NCBI GenBank assembly: GCA_902464615.1
Contig: CABQKA010000001.1
Coordinates: forward strand, 124,001 to 188,000
Source: an uncultured Prevotella sp.
GTDB taxonomy: Bacteria; Bacteroidota; Bacteroidia; Bacteroidales; Bacteroidaceae
Reading direction: 5' to 3'
Length of the DNA stretch: 64,000 nucleotides
The position numbers and the translations under genes were made by a program. This document shows, one piece after another, positions 41,188 to 49,133 of the stretch; position 1 is the first letter of the stretch, and each line of letters opens with the position of its first letter. Under the pieces are notes generated by a model that did no database searches, was not told the DNA's origin, and was given only the letters and a program-made list of their open reading frames with translations.

Positions 41188-42284
41188 ACCTGTCGCCTGC
41201 CCTCAAAGCGGCCTACACCCGCGAGTCGCTCCCCGCCGCCAAAGCGCAACGCCTGGCGGAGTTCATCGCATTCGGCCCTGTGGTGTTCCAAGTATCGCGC
41301 ATCATGCTGAAATGGGGCATCTTCGAACAACTCCGCAATGCGCCGAAAGGACTGACAGTCCAGGAGACAGCGCAGCGGGCGGACTGCACGGAATATGCGG
41401 CAAAGGTGCTCCTGGAAGCCTCGCTCGCCATCGGCACCGTATTGCTCGACCCCGACACCGCCCGTTTCAGGCTTTCCAAGGCAGGATGGTTCCTGCTGAC
41501 CGACCCGCTGACGCGCGTCAACCTGGATTTCAACCACGACGTCAACTACGAAGGGCTCTTCCGCCTTGAGGAGTCGCTCCGCGAAGGAAGGCCGGCGGGA
41601 CTGGAACACTTCGGGCCGTGGAGCACCATATACGAAGGGCTTTCACAACTCCCGGACGAAACACAGCGCAGCTGGTTCGCTTTCGACCACTTCTATTCCG
41701 ACCAATCATTCCGCGAAGCGCTCGACGCAGTCTTTGCCCGCCCCGTGCGCCGCCTGCTCGACGTGGGCGGAAACACCGGCCGGTGGGCCTTGCGCTGCGT
41801 GGCGTATTCCCCAGACGTAGAGGTCACCGTCATGGATTTACCCCAACAACTCCGCCTCATGGCCCGGCAAACCGAGGGGCAACCGGGAGCGGAACGCATC
41901 CATACGCTGCCGGCCGACGTACTTGATAACAACACGGCCTTCCCGGCCTCGTCACAATTCGACGCCATCTGGATGAGCCAGTTCCTCGACTGCTTCAGCC
42001 CGGAACAGATAGTCAGCATCCTCAGCCGGGCCGCCGCCGTCATGGGACCGGACACCTATTTATATATAATGGAAACGTTCTGGGACCGACAGAAGTACGA
42101 GACGGCAGCCTTCTGCCTGACGCAAATCAGCCTATACTTCTCCGCCTTGGCCAACGGAAACAGCAAAATGTACCACTCAGACGACATGCTGCAATACGTG
42201 CGGCAGGCCGGGCTGGAAGTCGTCGCCATGCACGACCACTTAGGGCACGGACACAGCCTGATGGTATGCCAACGAAAACTATAA
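41184..42284 (+). CDS. SAM-dependent O-methyltransferase-like enzyme
   Basis: 366 residues. The N-terminal ~110 residues are helical with a winged-helix-like dimerization fold (VQETAQRADCTEYAAKVLLE), and the C-terminal class I methyltransferase domain has motif I LLDVGGNTGRW at about 191-201, VTVMDLP (acidic ribose contact) and DAIWMSQFLDCF. The overall layout is that of plant-type O-methyltransferases and their bacterial relatives. The catalytic His of that family is not obvious. It probably methylates a hydroxyl on the head group or chain of the cluster product. Confidence 0.85.
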   Translation: MNLSPALKAAYTRESLPAAKAQRLAEFIAFGPVVFQVSRIMLKWGIFEQLRNAPKGLTVQETAQRADCTEYAAKVLLEASLAIGTVLLDPDTARFRLSKAGWFLLTDPLTRVNLDFNHDVNYEGLFRLEESLREGRPAGLEHFGPWSTIYEGLSQLPDETQRSWFAFDHFYSDQSFREALDAVFARPVRRLLDVGGNTGRWALRCVAYSPDVEVTVMDLPQQLRLMARQTEGQPGAERIHTLPADVLDNNTAFPASSQFDAIWMSQFLDCFSPEQIVSILSRAAAVMGPDTYLYIMETFWDRQKYETAAFCLTQISLYFSALANGNSKMYHSDDMLQYVRQAGLEVVAMHDHLGHGHSLMVCQRKL

Positions 42285-42293
42285 CGACAAAAT

Positions 42294-42542
42294 ATGGACA
42301 GGAAAGAAATCGAAGAAAAAGTACGCGAATTTCTCGTAGACGACTTGGAAGTGGAAGAAAGCGCCATCGCGCCCGACGCCAGTCTGAAGGACGACCTCGG
42401 CATAGACAGCCTCGACTTCGTCGACATAGTCGTCATCGTAGAAAAGAAGTTCGGCTTCAAAATAAAACCGGAGGAAATGGCCGGAATCACTACCTTGGGC
42501 CAGTTCTGCGACTACATCGAGCGCAAGACGGACCAGCGCTGA
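42294..42542 (+). CDS. Acyl carrier protein 1
   Basis: Acidic 82-residue carrier protein with the phosphopantetheine attachment Ser39 in LGIDSLDFVD. It carries the growing chain between the cluster enzymes. It lies nine bases after the methyltransferase gene. A second carrier is encoded at 46201, as in aryl polyene clusters with two specialised carriers. Confidence 0.94.
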   Translation: MDRKEIEEKVREFLVDDLEVEESAIAPDASLKDDLGIDSLDFVDIVVIVEKKFGFKIKPEEMAGITTLGQFCDYIERKTDQR

Positions 42543-42575
42543 AACTAGGACTCCCCTCCAACGCGACGGTAGCCT

Positions 42576-43481
42576 ATGGAATCCCAGGAATGGACCGGAC
42601 GGACTGACGGGACGGGCTGGATGCTGCGCTCGCTCATCTGGTTCTTCAAATGGATGCCCCCACGCCTGCTCTACGCAGTTATGGGGATTGTCGTCCCGTT
42701 CTACATGCTGTTGCGCCGCCGCACGTACCTGGCCATCTACCATTACTACCGCCAAGCGCACGGCTGTGGCCCGTGGCGCGCCTTCCTCAACACATACCGC
42801 AACCACTACGCCTTCGGACAAGTCATCCTCGACCGCTTCGCCGTGTATGCCGGACGGCGCTTCGACATACAAATAGACGGCAACGAGCATTACCGCCAGG
42901 TGGCCGCGGGCAGGCAGGGAGCCATTTTCCTCAGTTCGCATACGGGCAACTTCGAGTTGTGCGGCTACCTGCTCCACTCTGCCGGCAAGCGCCTCCACGC
43001 GCTGGTTTACGCCGGCGAGGCGGAAACGGTCATGGAAAACAGGCGTCGCGTGTGGTCGGCCCACAATGTGGAAATGATTCCTGTACGCGACGACCTCTCC
43101 CACCTTTTCGCCATCAACGCCGCCCTTGAGGCCGGCGACGTGGTCTGCATGGCGGGCGACCGCATGTTAGGCTCCGCCAAAAGCGTAGAATGCAATTTCC
43201 TGGGGCGGCCGGCCCGTTTCCCCTTGGGTCCGTTTGCCCTCGCCGTGAAGCGCGGCGTGCCCCTGCTGGCCCTTTTCGTCATGAAGGAAAGCGCCCGCAA
43301 ATACCATGTCTACGTACAACCCGTCACGCTTCCCGAGAGCGAAGCCGCGCTGCCCGCCCGCCAGCGCATGGCCGCCCTTGCCCGCGCCTTTGCCGCAAAG
43401 ATGGAAGCCATCGTCAAGCAGTATCCCCACCAATGGTTCAACTATTATGAATTTTGGAACACCGGACTCCAACGACCTTGA
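42576..43481 (+). CDS. LpxL/HtrB-like lauroyl-type acyltransferase
   Basis: Inner-membrane acyltransferase, 301 residues, with an N-terminal hydrophobic anchor (LLYAVMGIVVPFYMLL) and the lysophospholipid acyltransferase motif HX4E as H122-TGNF-E127, followed by VYAGEAETV and MAGDRMLGSAKSVECNF. Relatives acylate lipid A; the ApeH-like members in polyene clusters are thought to help attach the product to a lipid. The ATG at 42621 (MLRSLIWFF) is an alternative start. Its end overlaps the next gene by 35 bases. Confidence 0.88.
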   Translation: MESQEWTGRTDGTGWMLRSLIWFFKWMPPRLLYAVMGIVVPFYMLLRRRTYLAIYHYYRQAHGCGPWRAFLNTYRNHYAFGQVILDRFAVYAGRRFDIQIDGNEHYRQVAAGRQGAIFLSSHTGNFELCGYLLHSAGKRLHALVYAGEAETVMENRRRVWSAHNVEMIPVRDDLSHLFAINAALEAGDVVCMAGDRMLGSAKSVECNFLGRPARFPLGPFALAVKRGVPLLALFVMKESARKYHVYVQPVTLPESEAALPARQRMAALARAFAAKMEAIVKQYPHQWFNYYEFWNTGLQRP

Positions 43482-43899
43482 GCGCATCCCCGTGCTCGAA
43501 CTGCTGCCCCAGCGGCCGCCCATCGTAATGATCGACGCGCTCACGGCCTTTGACGGGACGCACACCAGCACGCGCCTTACCATACGCCCGGACAATTTCT
43601 TTTTCGAGCAAGGGCGGCTCACAGCATTCGGACTGATAGAAAACGTGGCCCAGACCTGCGCCGCGCGCCTGGGCTACGCCAACTATATCCTGCACCGCAA
43701 ACCGCGCGTCGGCGTCATCGGCGCCCTGCAACACTTCGACGTGCTGCGCACACCCCTTGAGGGCGAAACCATCCGCACCACGGTCGAGGTCGAAGAGGAA
43801 GTGCTGGGCATCACGCTCATGAAAGGGCGCGTCTACGTGGGCGACGAGCTTATAGCCGCCACGCAGATGAAAATCGCTATCCGGAATCCTGACCTATGA
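43447..43899 (+). CDS. Hotdog-fold dehydratase subunit, ApeP-like (has Glu, lacks His)
   Basis: 150 residues of the FabZ/ApeP hotdog fold. LLPQRPPIVMID at about 19-30 matches the family start, and the central helix FGLIENVAQTCA carries E65, the equivalent of the FabZ catalytic Glu. The FabZ catalytic His would lie 14 residues earlier, where this protein has F51, and the PHRPP histidine of some relatives is Gln here. On its own it should be a poor dehydratase. The ATG at 43447 gives the family N-terminus; it overlaps the acyltransferase end by 35 bases and the thioesterase start by four. Confidence 0.82.
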   Translation: MNFGTPDSNDLERIPVLELLPQRPPIVMIDALTAFDGTHTSTRLTIRPDNFFFEQGRLTAFGLIENVAQTCAARLGYANYILHRKPRVGVIGALQHFDVLRTPLEGETIRTTVEVEEEVLGITLMKGRVYVGDELIAATQMKIAIRNPDL

Positions 43900-44441
43900 A
43901 GAAACTGACTGACGAAAGGGGCACTCCCACGCCGGACGGCAACGGGGCTAAGGCCCGGAGCGACCAGGATAGGCCCCGCCGCAACGGGGCTAAGGCCCGT
44001 CTTTGCCGGAACAGTACGGCGGACAACGGCCTTACCGTCTCCCTTACCTTCGATATCCGCTTCAGCGAGGTGGACTCCATGCAGTTCGTCTGGCACGGTG
44101 CCTATGCCCTCTACTTCGAGGACGCGCGCGAGGCATTCGGCCGCCACTACGGGCTGGACTATCTGACCATTTTCCGCAACGGATTCTACACGCCGCTCGT
44201 CGATCTCCAGTTCCACTACCACCATCCGCTGGTCTACGGCATGAAGCCCCGCATCGACATCCACTACGTTCCCACCGAGGCGGCCAAGATTGTCTTCGAC
44301 TACGAAATCCGCGACACGGCGGACGAACGGCTGCTGGCCACCGGCCATAGCGTGCAGGTGTTTCTTGATAAGGATTACCGCCTCGTGTGGACGAACCCTG
44401 ACTTCTACGAGCAATGGAAAAAGAAATGGCTGAACCGCTGA
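43896..44441 (+). CDS. YbgC/4-hydroxybenzoyl-CoA-type thioesterase with repeat-encoded N-terminal insert
   Basis: Hotdog thioesterase of 181 residues that would hydrolyse an acyl thioester, like ApeK. The domain begins near residue 46 (GLTVSLTFDIRFSEVDSMQF), with the conserved Asp60 and the GAYALYFEDAREAFG helix. The first ~45 residues are unusual: NGAKAR appears at 16-21 and again at 30-35 because the DNA here is a copy of the palindromic module family (43938-44001) read in frame. No ATG, GTG or TTG suited to start the domain occurs after the insert, so translation most likely runs through it. Starts at the ATGA overlap with the dehydratase gene. Confidence 0.88.
   Translation: MKKLTDERGTPTPDGNGAKARSDQDRPRRNGAKARLCRNSTADNGLTVSLTFDIRFSEVDSMQFVWHGAYALYFEDAREAFGRHYGLDYLTIFRNGFYTPLVDLQFHYHHPLVYGMKPRIDIHYVPTEAAKIVFDYEIRDTADERLLATGHSVQVFLDKDYRLVWTNPDFYEQWKKKWLNR
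43938..44001. repeat. Palindromic module array, copy 8, inside a coding region
   Basis: CAACGGGGCTAAGGCCCGG (about 43940-43958) and CAACGGGGCTAAGGCCCGT (43982-44000) with AGGATAGGCCCCG between. The two cores are 42 bases apart, an exact number of codons, and encode NGAKAR twice in the thioesterase. Confidence 0.85.
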
Positions 44442-46183
44442 TTGTCATATCGGGCGGCTGCATCGTCTCGCCCCTGGGCACAGGGACAGCCGATAACCTC
44501 GCCGCCATACGCGCGGGCCGCTCGGCCCTGCGGCCCCACGCCGGACACTGGCCCGGCGTGGAACCGTTCGTAGCCTCGCTCTTCGACGACGCGGAACTCG
44601 ACGCCCTCGCCGCCGCGGAAACCCTGCCGCACACGGAATATACCCGCTTTGAACGGCTCGCCCTGCTCGCGGCCATACGGGCCGTGCGGGAGAGCGGCAT
44701 CGACGCGGCTGCCGACGACGTGCTCTTCATCCTTTCGTCCACAAAAGGCAACGTGGAAATCCTCGATGCCCCAAACGCTACACAGGCCACCGTGGAGCGC
44801 AGCCTGCTCCCGGACTCGGCAACGCGCATAGCCGCCCACTTCGGCAACCGCAATTCCCCGGTCTGCGTCTGCAACGCCTGCATCTCCGGCCTTGCGGCCC
44901 TCATCACAGCCGCCCGCCTGCTGCGGAGCGGCCGCTACCGCCACGCTGTCGTCGTCGGGGCCGACAGCCAGTCGCGCTTCATCGTCTCCGGCTTCCAGTC
45001 GTTCAAGGCACTCTCTCCCCAGCCCTGCCGCCCGTTCGACGCCCTGCGCGACGGGCTGAACGCCGGGGAAGCGGCCGCCGCGGCAGTCCTGAGCCGCAAG
45101 GAAGCGGCCGATGCCGGTCCGGACGAATGGGTCGTGACACAAGGGGCTATCCGCAACGACGCCAACCATATTTCCGGTCCTTCGCGCACCGGCGAAGGTT
45201 CCCTGCGGGCCTTGCGCGCCACAGCCGGAAAAGCACCGTGCGAAACGCTGGCCTTCATCAATGCCCACGGCACCGCCACACCTTACAACGACGAGATGGA
45301 AGCCATCGCCATAGAGCGGGCCGGACTGTCGGCCCTGCCGGTCAATTCCCTCAAAGGCTATTACGGCCACACGATGGGTGCGGCGGGCATTCTCGAAGTG
45401 CTGCTGTCGGCGCAGGCGGTGGAGCGCGGCTTTGTCCCGGCCACGCGGGGATTTTCACGGCTCGGGGTCAGCCGCCCTGTGCAGGTATCCGCCACAGCGT
45501 CGCATACGGAACGCCGCGCCTTCCTTAAACTGATGTCCGGCTTCGGCGGATGCAACGCCGCGCTCCGTCTGGAACAAGGCGCACGGGACGTACCGCCACA
45601 CACGACGCCCGTCCCGGCCGTCTGCCTGCACAGCATGCGGCTGGAAAGCGACGGCACGGTGGAAACCGGAGGAGAGACCCACCACTACGGGGAAAGGGGC
45701 AGCGCGCTCCTCACCGCCATCTACCGCCGCGAAATCGGCGATTACCCCAAATTTTTCAAGATGGACCCTCTCTGCCGCCTCGGCTTCGTGGCCACAGAAC
45801 TATTGCTGCAGGGCGAAACCGGACGGTTCATCCCACGCGAAGACCGCGCCGTGGTCCTTTTCAGCCACTGCGGGTCGCTGTGCAACGACTTGCGCTACCT
45901 GCGTACCATCCAGTGGCCCGACGCTTACTACCCCAGTCCCTCTGTCTTTGTCTACACGCTCGCCAACATAGTCACGGGCGAAATAGCCATACGCAACCGC
46001 TATTACGGCGAAACCTCCTGTTTCCTGCTCCCGGACGACACGCCGGACACCGAGGCCGCGCTAATCGAGGCCGCATGGGCCGACCCGGCTACCCGTAGCC
46101 TTGTGTGCGGCTGGATAGACTGCCCGGACACGGAGCATTTCACGGCACGCCTGCAGCTGCTGCAACGCACGGACGTGCCTTAA
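44414..46183 (+). CDS. Beta-ketoacyl synthase with extra C-terminal KS-like domain
   Basis: 589 residues, about 180 more than a normal ketosynthase. Residues 1 to about 395 are a KAS with an intact triad: C156 in CNACISGL, H285 in NAHGTATP and H319 in YYGHTMGAAG, ending GFGGCNAALRLE. From about 400 a second segment resembles the N-terminal half of a thiolase fold (YPKFFKMDPLCRLGFVATEL, VVLFSHCGSL, YPSPSVFVYTLANIVTGEIA) without its own complete triad. In related loci this segment occurs as a separate small gene, so I infer a fusion. The start at 44414 overlaps the thioesterase by 28 bases; 44426 is an alternative. Confidence 0.88.
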   Translation: MEKEMAEPLIVISGGCIVSPLGTGTADNLAAIRAGRSALRPHAGHWPGVEPFVASLFDDAELDALAAAETLPHTEYTRFERLALLAAIRAVRESGIDAAADDVLFILSSTKGNVEILDAPNATQATVERSLLPDSATRIAAHFGNRNSPVCVCNACISGLAALITAARLLRSGRYRHAVVVGADSQSRFIVSGFQSFKALSPQPCRPFDALRDGLNAGEAAAAAVLSRKEAADAGPDEWVVTQGAIRNDANHISGPSRTGEGSLRALRATAGKAPCETLAFINAHGTATPYNDEMEAIAIERAGLSALPVNSLKGYYGHTMGAAGILEVLLSAQAVERGFVPATRGFSRLGVSRPVQVSATASHTERRAFLKLMSGFGGCNAALRLEQGARDVPPHTTPVPAVCLHSMRLESDGTVETGGETHHYGERGSALLTAIYRREIGDYPKFFKMDPLCRLGFVATELLLQGETGRFIPREDRAVVLFSHCGSLCNDLRYLRTIQWPDAYYPSPSVFVYTLANIVTGEIAIRNRYYGETSCFLLPDDTPDTEAALIEAAWADPATRSLVCGWIDCPDTEHFTARLQLLQRTDVP

Positions 46184-46200
46184 CCTCAAACTCACACATC

Positions 46201-46458
46201 ATGGAAGAACTCATCCTGCAACTCAAGAAAGAAATCATCGAAGCGCTCAACCTCGAAGACCTCAAGCCCGAAGACATCGACGCCGACGCGCCGCTCTTCG
46301 GCGAAGGCCTGGGGCTGGACAGCATTGACGCCCTCGAGCTGATAGTCCTTTTGGAAAAGAACTACGGCATACGGCTGGCCGACGCCGCCGCAGGCAAAGA
46401 AGTATTCCGCTCGGTCCGCGTCATGGCCGAGTACGTGGCCGCGCACCGGAGCAAATAA
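46201..46458 (+). CDS. Acyl carrier protein 2
   Basis: 85-residue acidic carrier with the attachment Ser41 in LGLDSIDALEL. It lies between two ketosynthase genes (gaps of 17 and 21 bases). The start ATG at 46201 follows CACATC and matches the usual N-terminal helix (MEELILQLKKEI). Confidence 0.94.
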   Translation: MEELILQLKKEIIEALNLEDLKPEDIDADAPLFGEGLGLDSIDALELIVLLEKNYGIRLADAAAGKEVFRSVRVMAEYVAAHRSK

Positions 46459-46479
46459 CCCGTCCCGTACAGCCGCCCC

Positions 46480-47688
46480 ATGTCTTCACCAGTCTACATC
46501 ACCGGTGCCGGCATCGTATCGGCCCTCGGCACAGGCCTGGCCACCACGGCACAGGCCTTGGGCGAAGGGCGTTGCGGACTGGCCCCGCCCCGCTTCCTCC
46601 AGACGTCGCACCGTGAATTTCCGGTCGGCGAAGTTCCTCTCTCCAACGCTGCAATGATGGAGCGGCTGGGCATAGCGTCCGGGACGCCGACCACGCGCTG
46701 CGTACTACTGGGACAAATGGCTCTCGACGAGGCCATACGCAGTGCCCGTATCTCACCGGACACGCTTTCCCACGCAGCTTTCATTTCCGGCAGTACCGTG
46801 GGCGGCATGGATAAGAGCGAGAACCATTACCAGGACTTCCTGCACAGCGACCAAGACCTGTGGAACGAATACATAGCCCTGCACGACGTCGGGACAACGA
46901 CGACGCGCATTGCCGACTACGGCGGGCACTTCGGCTATACGGCTTCGCTCTCTACGGCCTGTTCCTCCGCCGCCAACGCGTTGCTCTACGGTCTGCAGCT
47001 TATCCGCTCGGGCGAACGGGACCTGGTCATAGCCGGCGGGACCGAAAGCCTGACACGCTTCCACCTGAACGGCTTCAACGCGCTCCTCATACTGGACCAC
47101 GCGCCCTGCCGGCCGTTCTGCGCCACACGGGCCGGGCTTAACCTGGGCGAGGGCGCGGCATACCTCGTCCTGGAAAGCGCCGAATCGGCACACCGCCGCC
47201 ACGCCACGCCCCTGGCCCTCTTTTCCGGCGGCGGCAATGCCTGCGACGCGTTCCACCAGACGGCCACCTCGCCCGAAGCGGAAGGTCCGCGGCGCGCCAT
47301 GCTGGCGGCACTGGCAGACGCCGGGCTACAACCGGCCGACATCGGCTACGTCAACGCGCACGGCACAGGGACACCGGACAACGACCGGAGCGAGGCGGCT
47401 GCCTTGCGCCAGGTCTTCGGCAGCGCCCTGCCGCCCTACTCCTCCACGAAGTCGGCCACGGGACACACCACCAGCGCATCGGGCGCCATCGAGGCCGCCG
47501 TATGCCTGCTCGCCTTGCGCGACGGCCTGCTTCCCGCCAACCTGAACTGGCGTTCACCCATCGAAGGAATGCCCGCACCGGTCACCGTCCCGCAGCACGG
47601 CGCCCGGATCAAGCATGTCCTTTGCAACTCGTTCGGCTTCGGGGGCAACGATTCCGCACTTGTTTTCTCCCAAGTCACTGGAACATGA
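46480..47688 (+). CDS. Beta-ketoacyl-ACP synthase (third)
   Basis: 402-residue KAS with catalytic C161 in STACSSAAN, H294 in NAHGTGTPDND and H329 in KSATGHTTSASG, and C-terminal GFGGNDSALVF. The GTGTP and GHTTSASG sequences are like ApeO/FabF-type elongating synthases. Its stop overlaps an ATG (ATGA at 47685) that begins a broken copy of the next gene. The functional chain-length-factor gene begins 157 bases further on. The two probably form a KS-CLF heterodimer. Confidence 0.93.
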   Translation: MSSPVYITGAGIVSALGTGLATTAQALGEGRCGLAPPRFLQTSHREFPVGEVPLSNAAMMERLGIASGTPTTRCVLLGQMALDEAIRSARISPDTLSHAAFISGSTVGGMDKSENHYQDFLHSDQDLWNEYIALHDVGTTTTRIADYGGHFGYTASLSTACSSAANALLYGLQLIRSGERDLVIAGGTESLTRFHLNGFNALLILDHAPCRPFCATRAGLNLGEGAAYLVLESAESAHRRHATPLALFSGGGNACDAFHQTATSPEAEGPRRAMLAALADAGLQPADIGYVNAHGTGTPDNDRSEAAALRQVFGSALPPYSSTKSATGHTTSASGAIEAAVCLLALRDGLLPANLNWRSPIEGMPAPVTVPQHGARIKHVLCNSFGFGGNDSALVFSQVTGT

Positions 47689-47753
47689 CGCGCTCCCTAT
47701 ACATTTTCTCCGCAAAGCGCATCCCGCTCCGACGCCCCTCGGCGCAAAAGTAG
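47685..47753 (+). pseudogene. Truncated duplicate of the chain-length-factor gene start
   Basis: The frame from the ATG at 47685 reads MTRSLYIFSAKRIPLRRPS and stops at TAG 47751-47753. The intact gene 160 bases downstream begins MTRPLYILSAEQISLQRPLS. Similarity extends before the ATG (CAAGTCACTGGAACATGAC against CAAACAACTGAAACATGAC) and beyond the stop into a degenerate copy of the next ~80 bases. It is a decayed tandem duplicate of about 160 bases. Confidence 0.8.
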
Positions 47754-47844
47754 CTGGAGCAATCCCAGTGTGCCCTGCCCTTACCCCCAGCCCGCAGGTC
47801 CGGCCTTCAAGACTTCGTGCCCATATTCCCCAAACAACTGAAAC

Positions 47845-48900
47845 ATGACCCGTCCCCTATACATCCTGTCCGCAGAACAAATCTCGCTCCAGCGCCCCTT
47901 GTCGCAAGAATGGATGGAGCGGCCCCGATACATAGCCTCCCCTTACGCCCGGGCCTGGGACCCTGCGTTCAAGGACCTGCTCCGCCCGGGCGAGGGACGC
48001 CGGATGAGCCGCATACTGAAGCGTGCCGCAGCCGTATCGGACCGGGCTTTGCGCGCTGCGGGCGAAATCTGCCCGGAAGCCATCGTCACCGGGACAGGCT
48101 GGGGCTGCGTAGAAAGTACCGAACAGTTTCTCCAGGCGCTATGCCGGCAGGGAGAGCGCCTGCTCAGCCCCACACACTTCATGCAGTCCACACACAACAC
48201 CATAGGTTCGCTCGTCGCCATCCGCACCGGCTGTCACGGCTACAACGCGACCTTCTCTCACCGCGCCGTCTCGTTCGACTGTGCCCTCCACAACGCTGCC
48301 CTCCTCCTACGCAGCGGCCAGACAGACAACGTGCTGGCCGCCGCGCACGACGAAGTCACGTCCGACCTCTACATCCTGCTGCGACGCATGGGGTACGTGG
48401 GCCACGAAGGACAGTGCCCCTGCAGCGAAACGTCCGTCGCCCTTTTCCTTTCCGCATCCGAGCCGCGCCCACGGCAGGCGCTCTGCCGGCTGTCCGGCTG
48501 GGGCATGGCACACCGCCCGGCGGCGGGCGACTGGGCCGAAGCTGTCTGCACGACACTGTCCGGGCAAAGGCTCAGACCGGAAGACATTGACCTGCTGGTG
48601 ACAGGCCACAACGGCTTCGCCCCAAACGATGCCCCCTACGACCACCTGGCCAAGACCCTCTTTCCCCATACGCCGCAGTTCCGTTATAAATGGCTGTTCG
48701 GCGAGAATTACAGCACGTCCGCTGCAGGCGTTTACGCCGCCGCCCACCTGCTCCGCCGTGGCCACATGCCCCATGCGCTGGGCGGCGACGGTTTTTCCCG
48801 CCCGCGGCTCGGCTCGGTCCTTATCCTCAACCACACCGACGCTTCCGATTTCAGTTGTTTCCTGCTGCAAGCCACCAGTTGCCGCGCACACGGGGCTTAG
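47845..48900 (+). CDS. Ketosynthase-like chain length factor (no nucleophile)
   Basis: 351-residue thiolase-fold protein related to KAS enzymes but without the catalytic set. Aligned on GYNATFSHRAVS against GYTASLSTACSS of the preceding synthase, the nucleophile Cys is Ala; the second His position (KSATGH) is Glu in KWLFGENYS, while VTGHNGFAP keeps a His. That pattern defines a chain length factor or ApeC-like partner, which sets product length by pairing with an active synthase. The stop codon TAG (48898-48900) lies in a palindromic module, giving the tail CRAHGA. It is the last gene of the first transcription unit. Confidence 0.88.
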   Translation: MTRPLYILSAEQISLQRPLSQEWMERPRYIASPYARAWDPAFKDLLRPGEGRRMSRILKRAAAVSDRALRAAGEICPEAIVTGTGWGCVESTEQFLQALCRQGERLLSPTHFMQSTHNTIGSLVAIRTGCHGYNATFSHRAVSFDCALHNAALLLRSGQTDNVLAAAHDEVTSDLYILLRRMGYVGHEGQCPCSETSVALFLSASEPRPRQALCRLSGWGMAHRPAAGDWAEAVCTTLSGQRLRPEDIDLLVTGHNGFAPNDAPYDHLAKTLFPHTPQFRYKWLFGENYSTSAAGVYAAAHLLRRGHMPHALGGDGFSRPRLGSVLILNHTDASDFSCFLLQATSCRAHGA

Positions 48901-48952
48901 CCCCGTCCGTCCTGTCCTTAGCCCCATATTTCCGAGCCTTAGCCCCGCAGCC
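48890..48952. repeat. Palindromic module array, copy 9
   Basis: ACGGGGCTTAGCCCCGT (48890-48906) is a perfect palindrome around a central T and contains the preceding gene's stop codon. Further units CCTTAGCCCCA (about 48917) and GCCTTAGCCCCGCAG (about 48936) follow. Confidence 0.85.
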
Positions 48953-49029
48953 GCAGTCTTCCGCAAGCTCCCCCCGGGGCATCGGAAAGAAGTTACCTCC
49001 TGCTTTCCGGCCTTGTGGCAAATTTTCCT

Positions 49030-49037
49030 TATCTTTG
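49030..49037 (+). promoter_or_regulatory. Internal -7 promoter box of the biosynthetic cluster
   Basis: TATCTTTG, full match to TAnnTTTG, followed by the palindrome AAAACCGGTTTT (49039-49050). It would start a second transcription unit for the genes from 49134 on. Confidence 0.6.
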
Positions 49038-49133
49038 CAAAACCGGTTTTTGCCGGAACTATTGCCGAAGCCGAGCTGCCCGCGACGACGGAAACACGCT
49101 GCCGCCTAAGGCCGCCCCACGCTCCATATCGCC

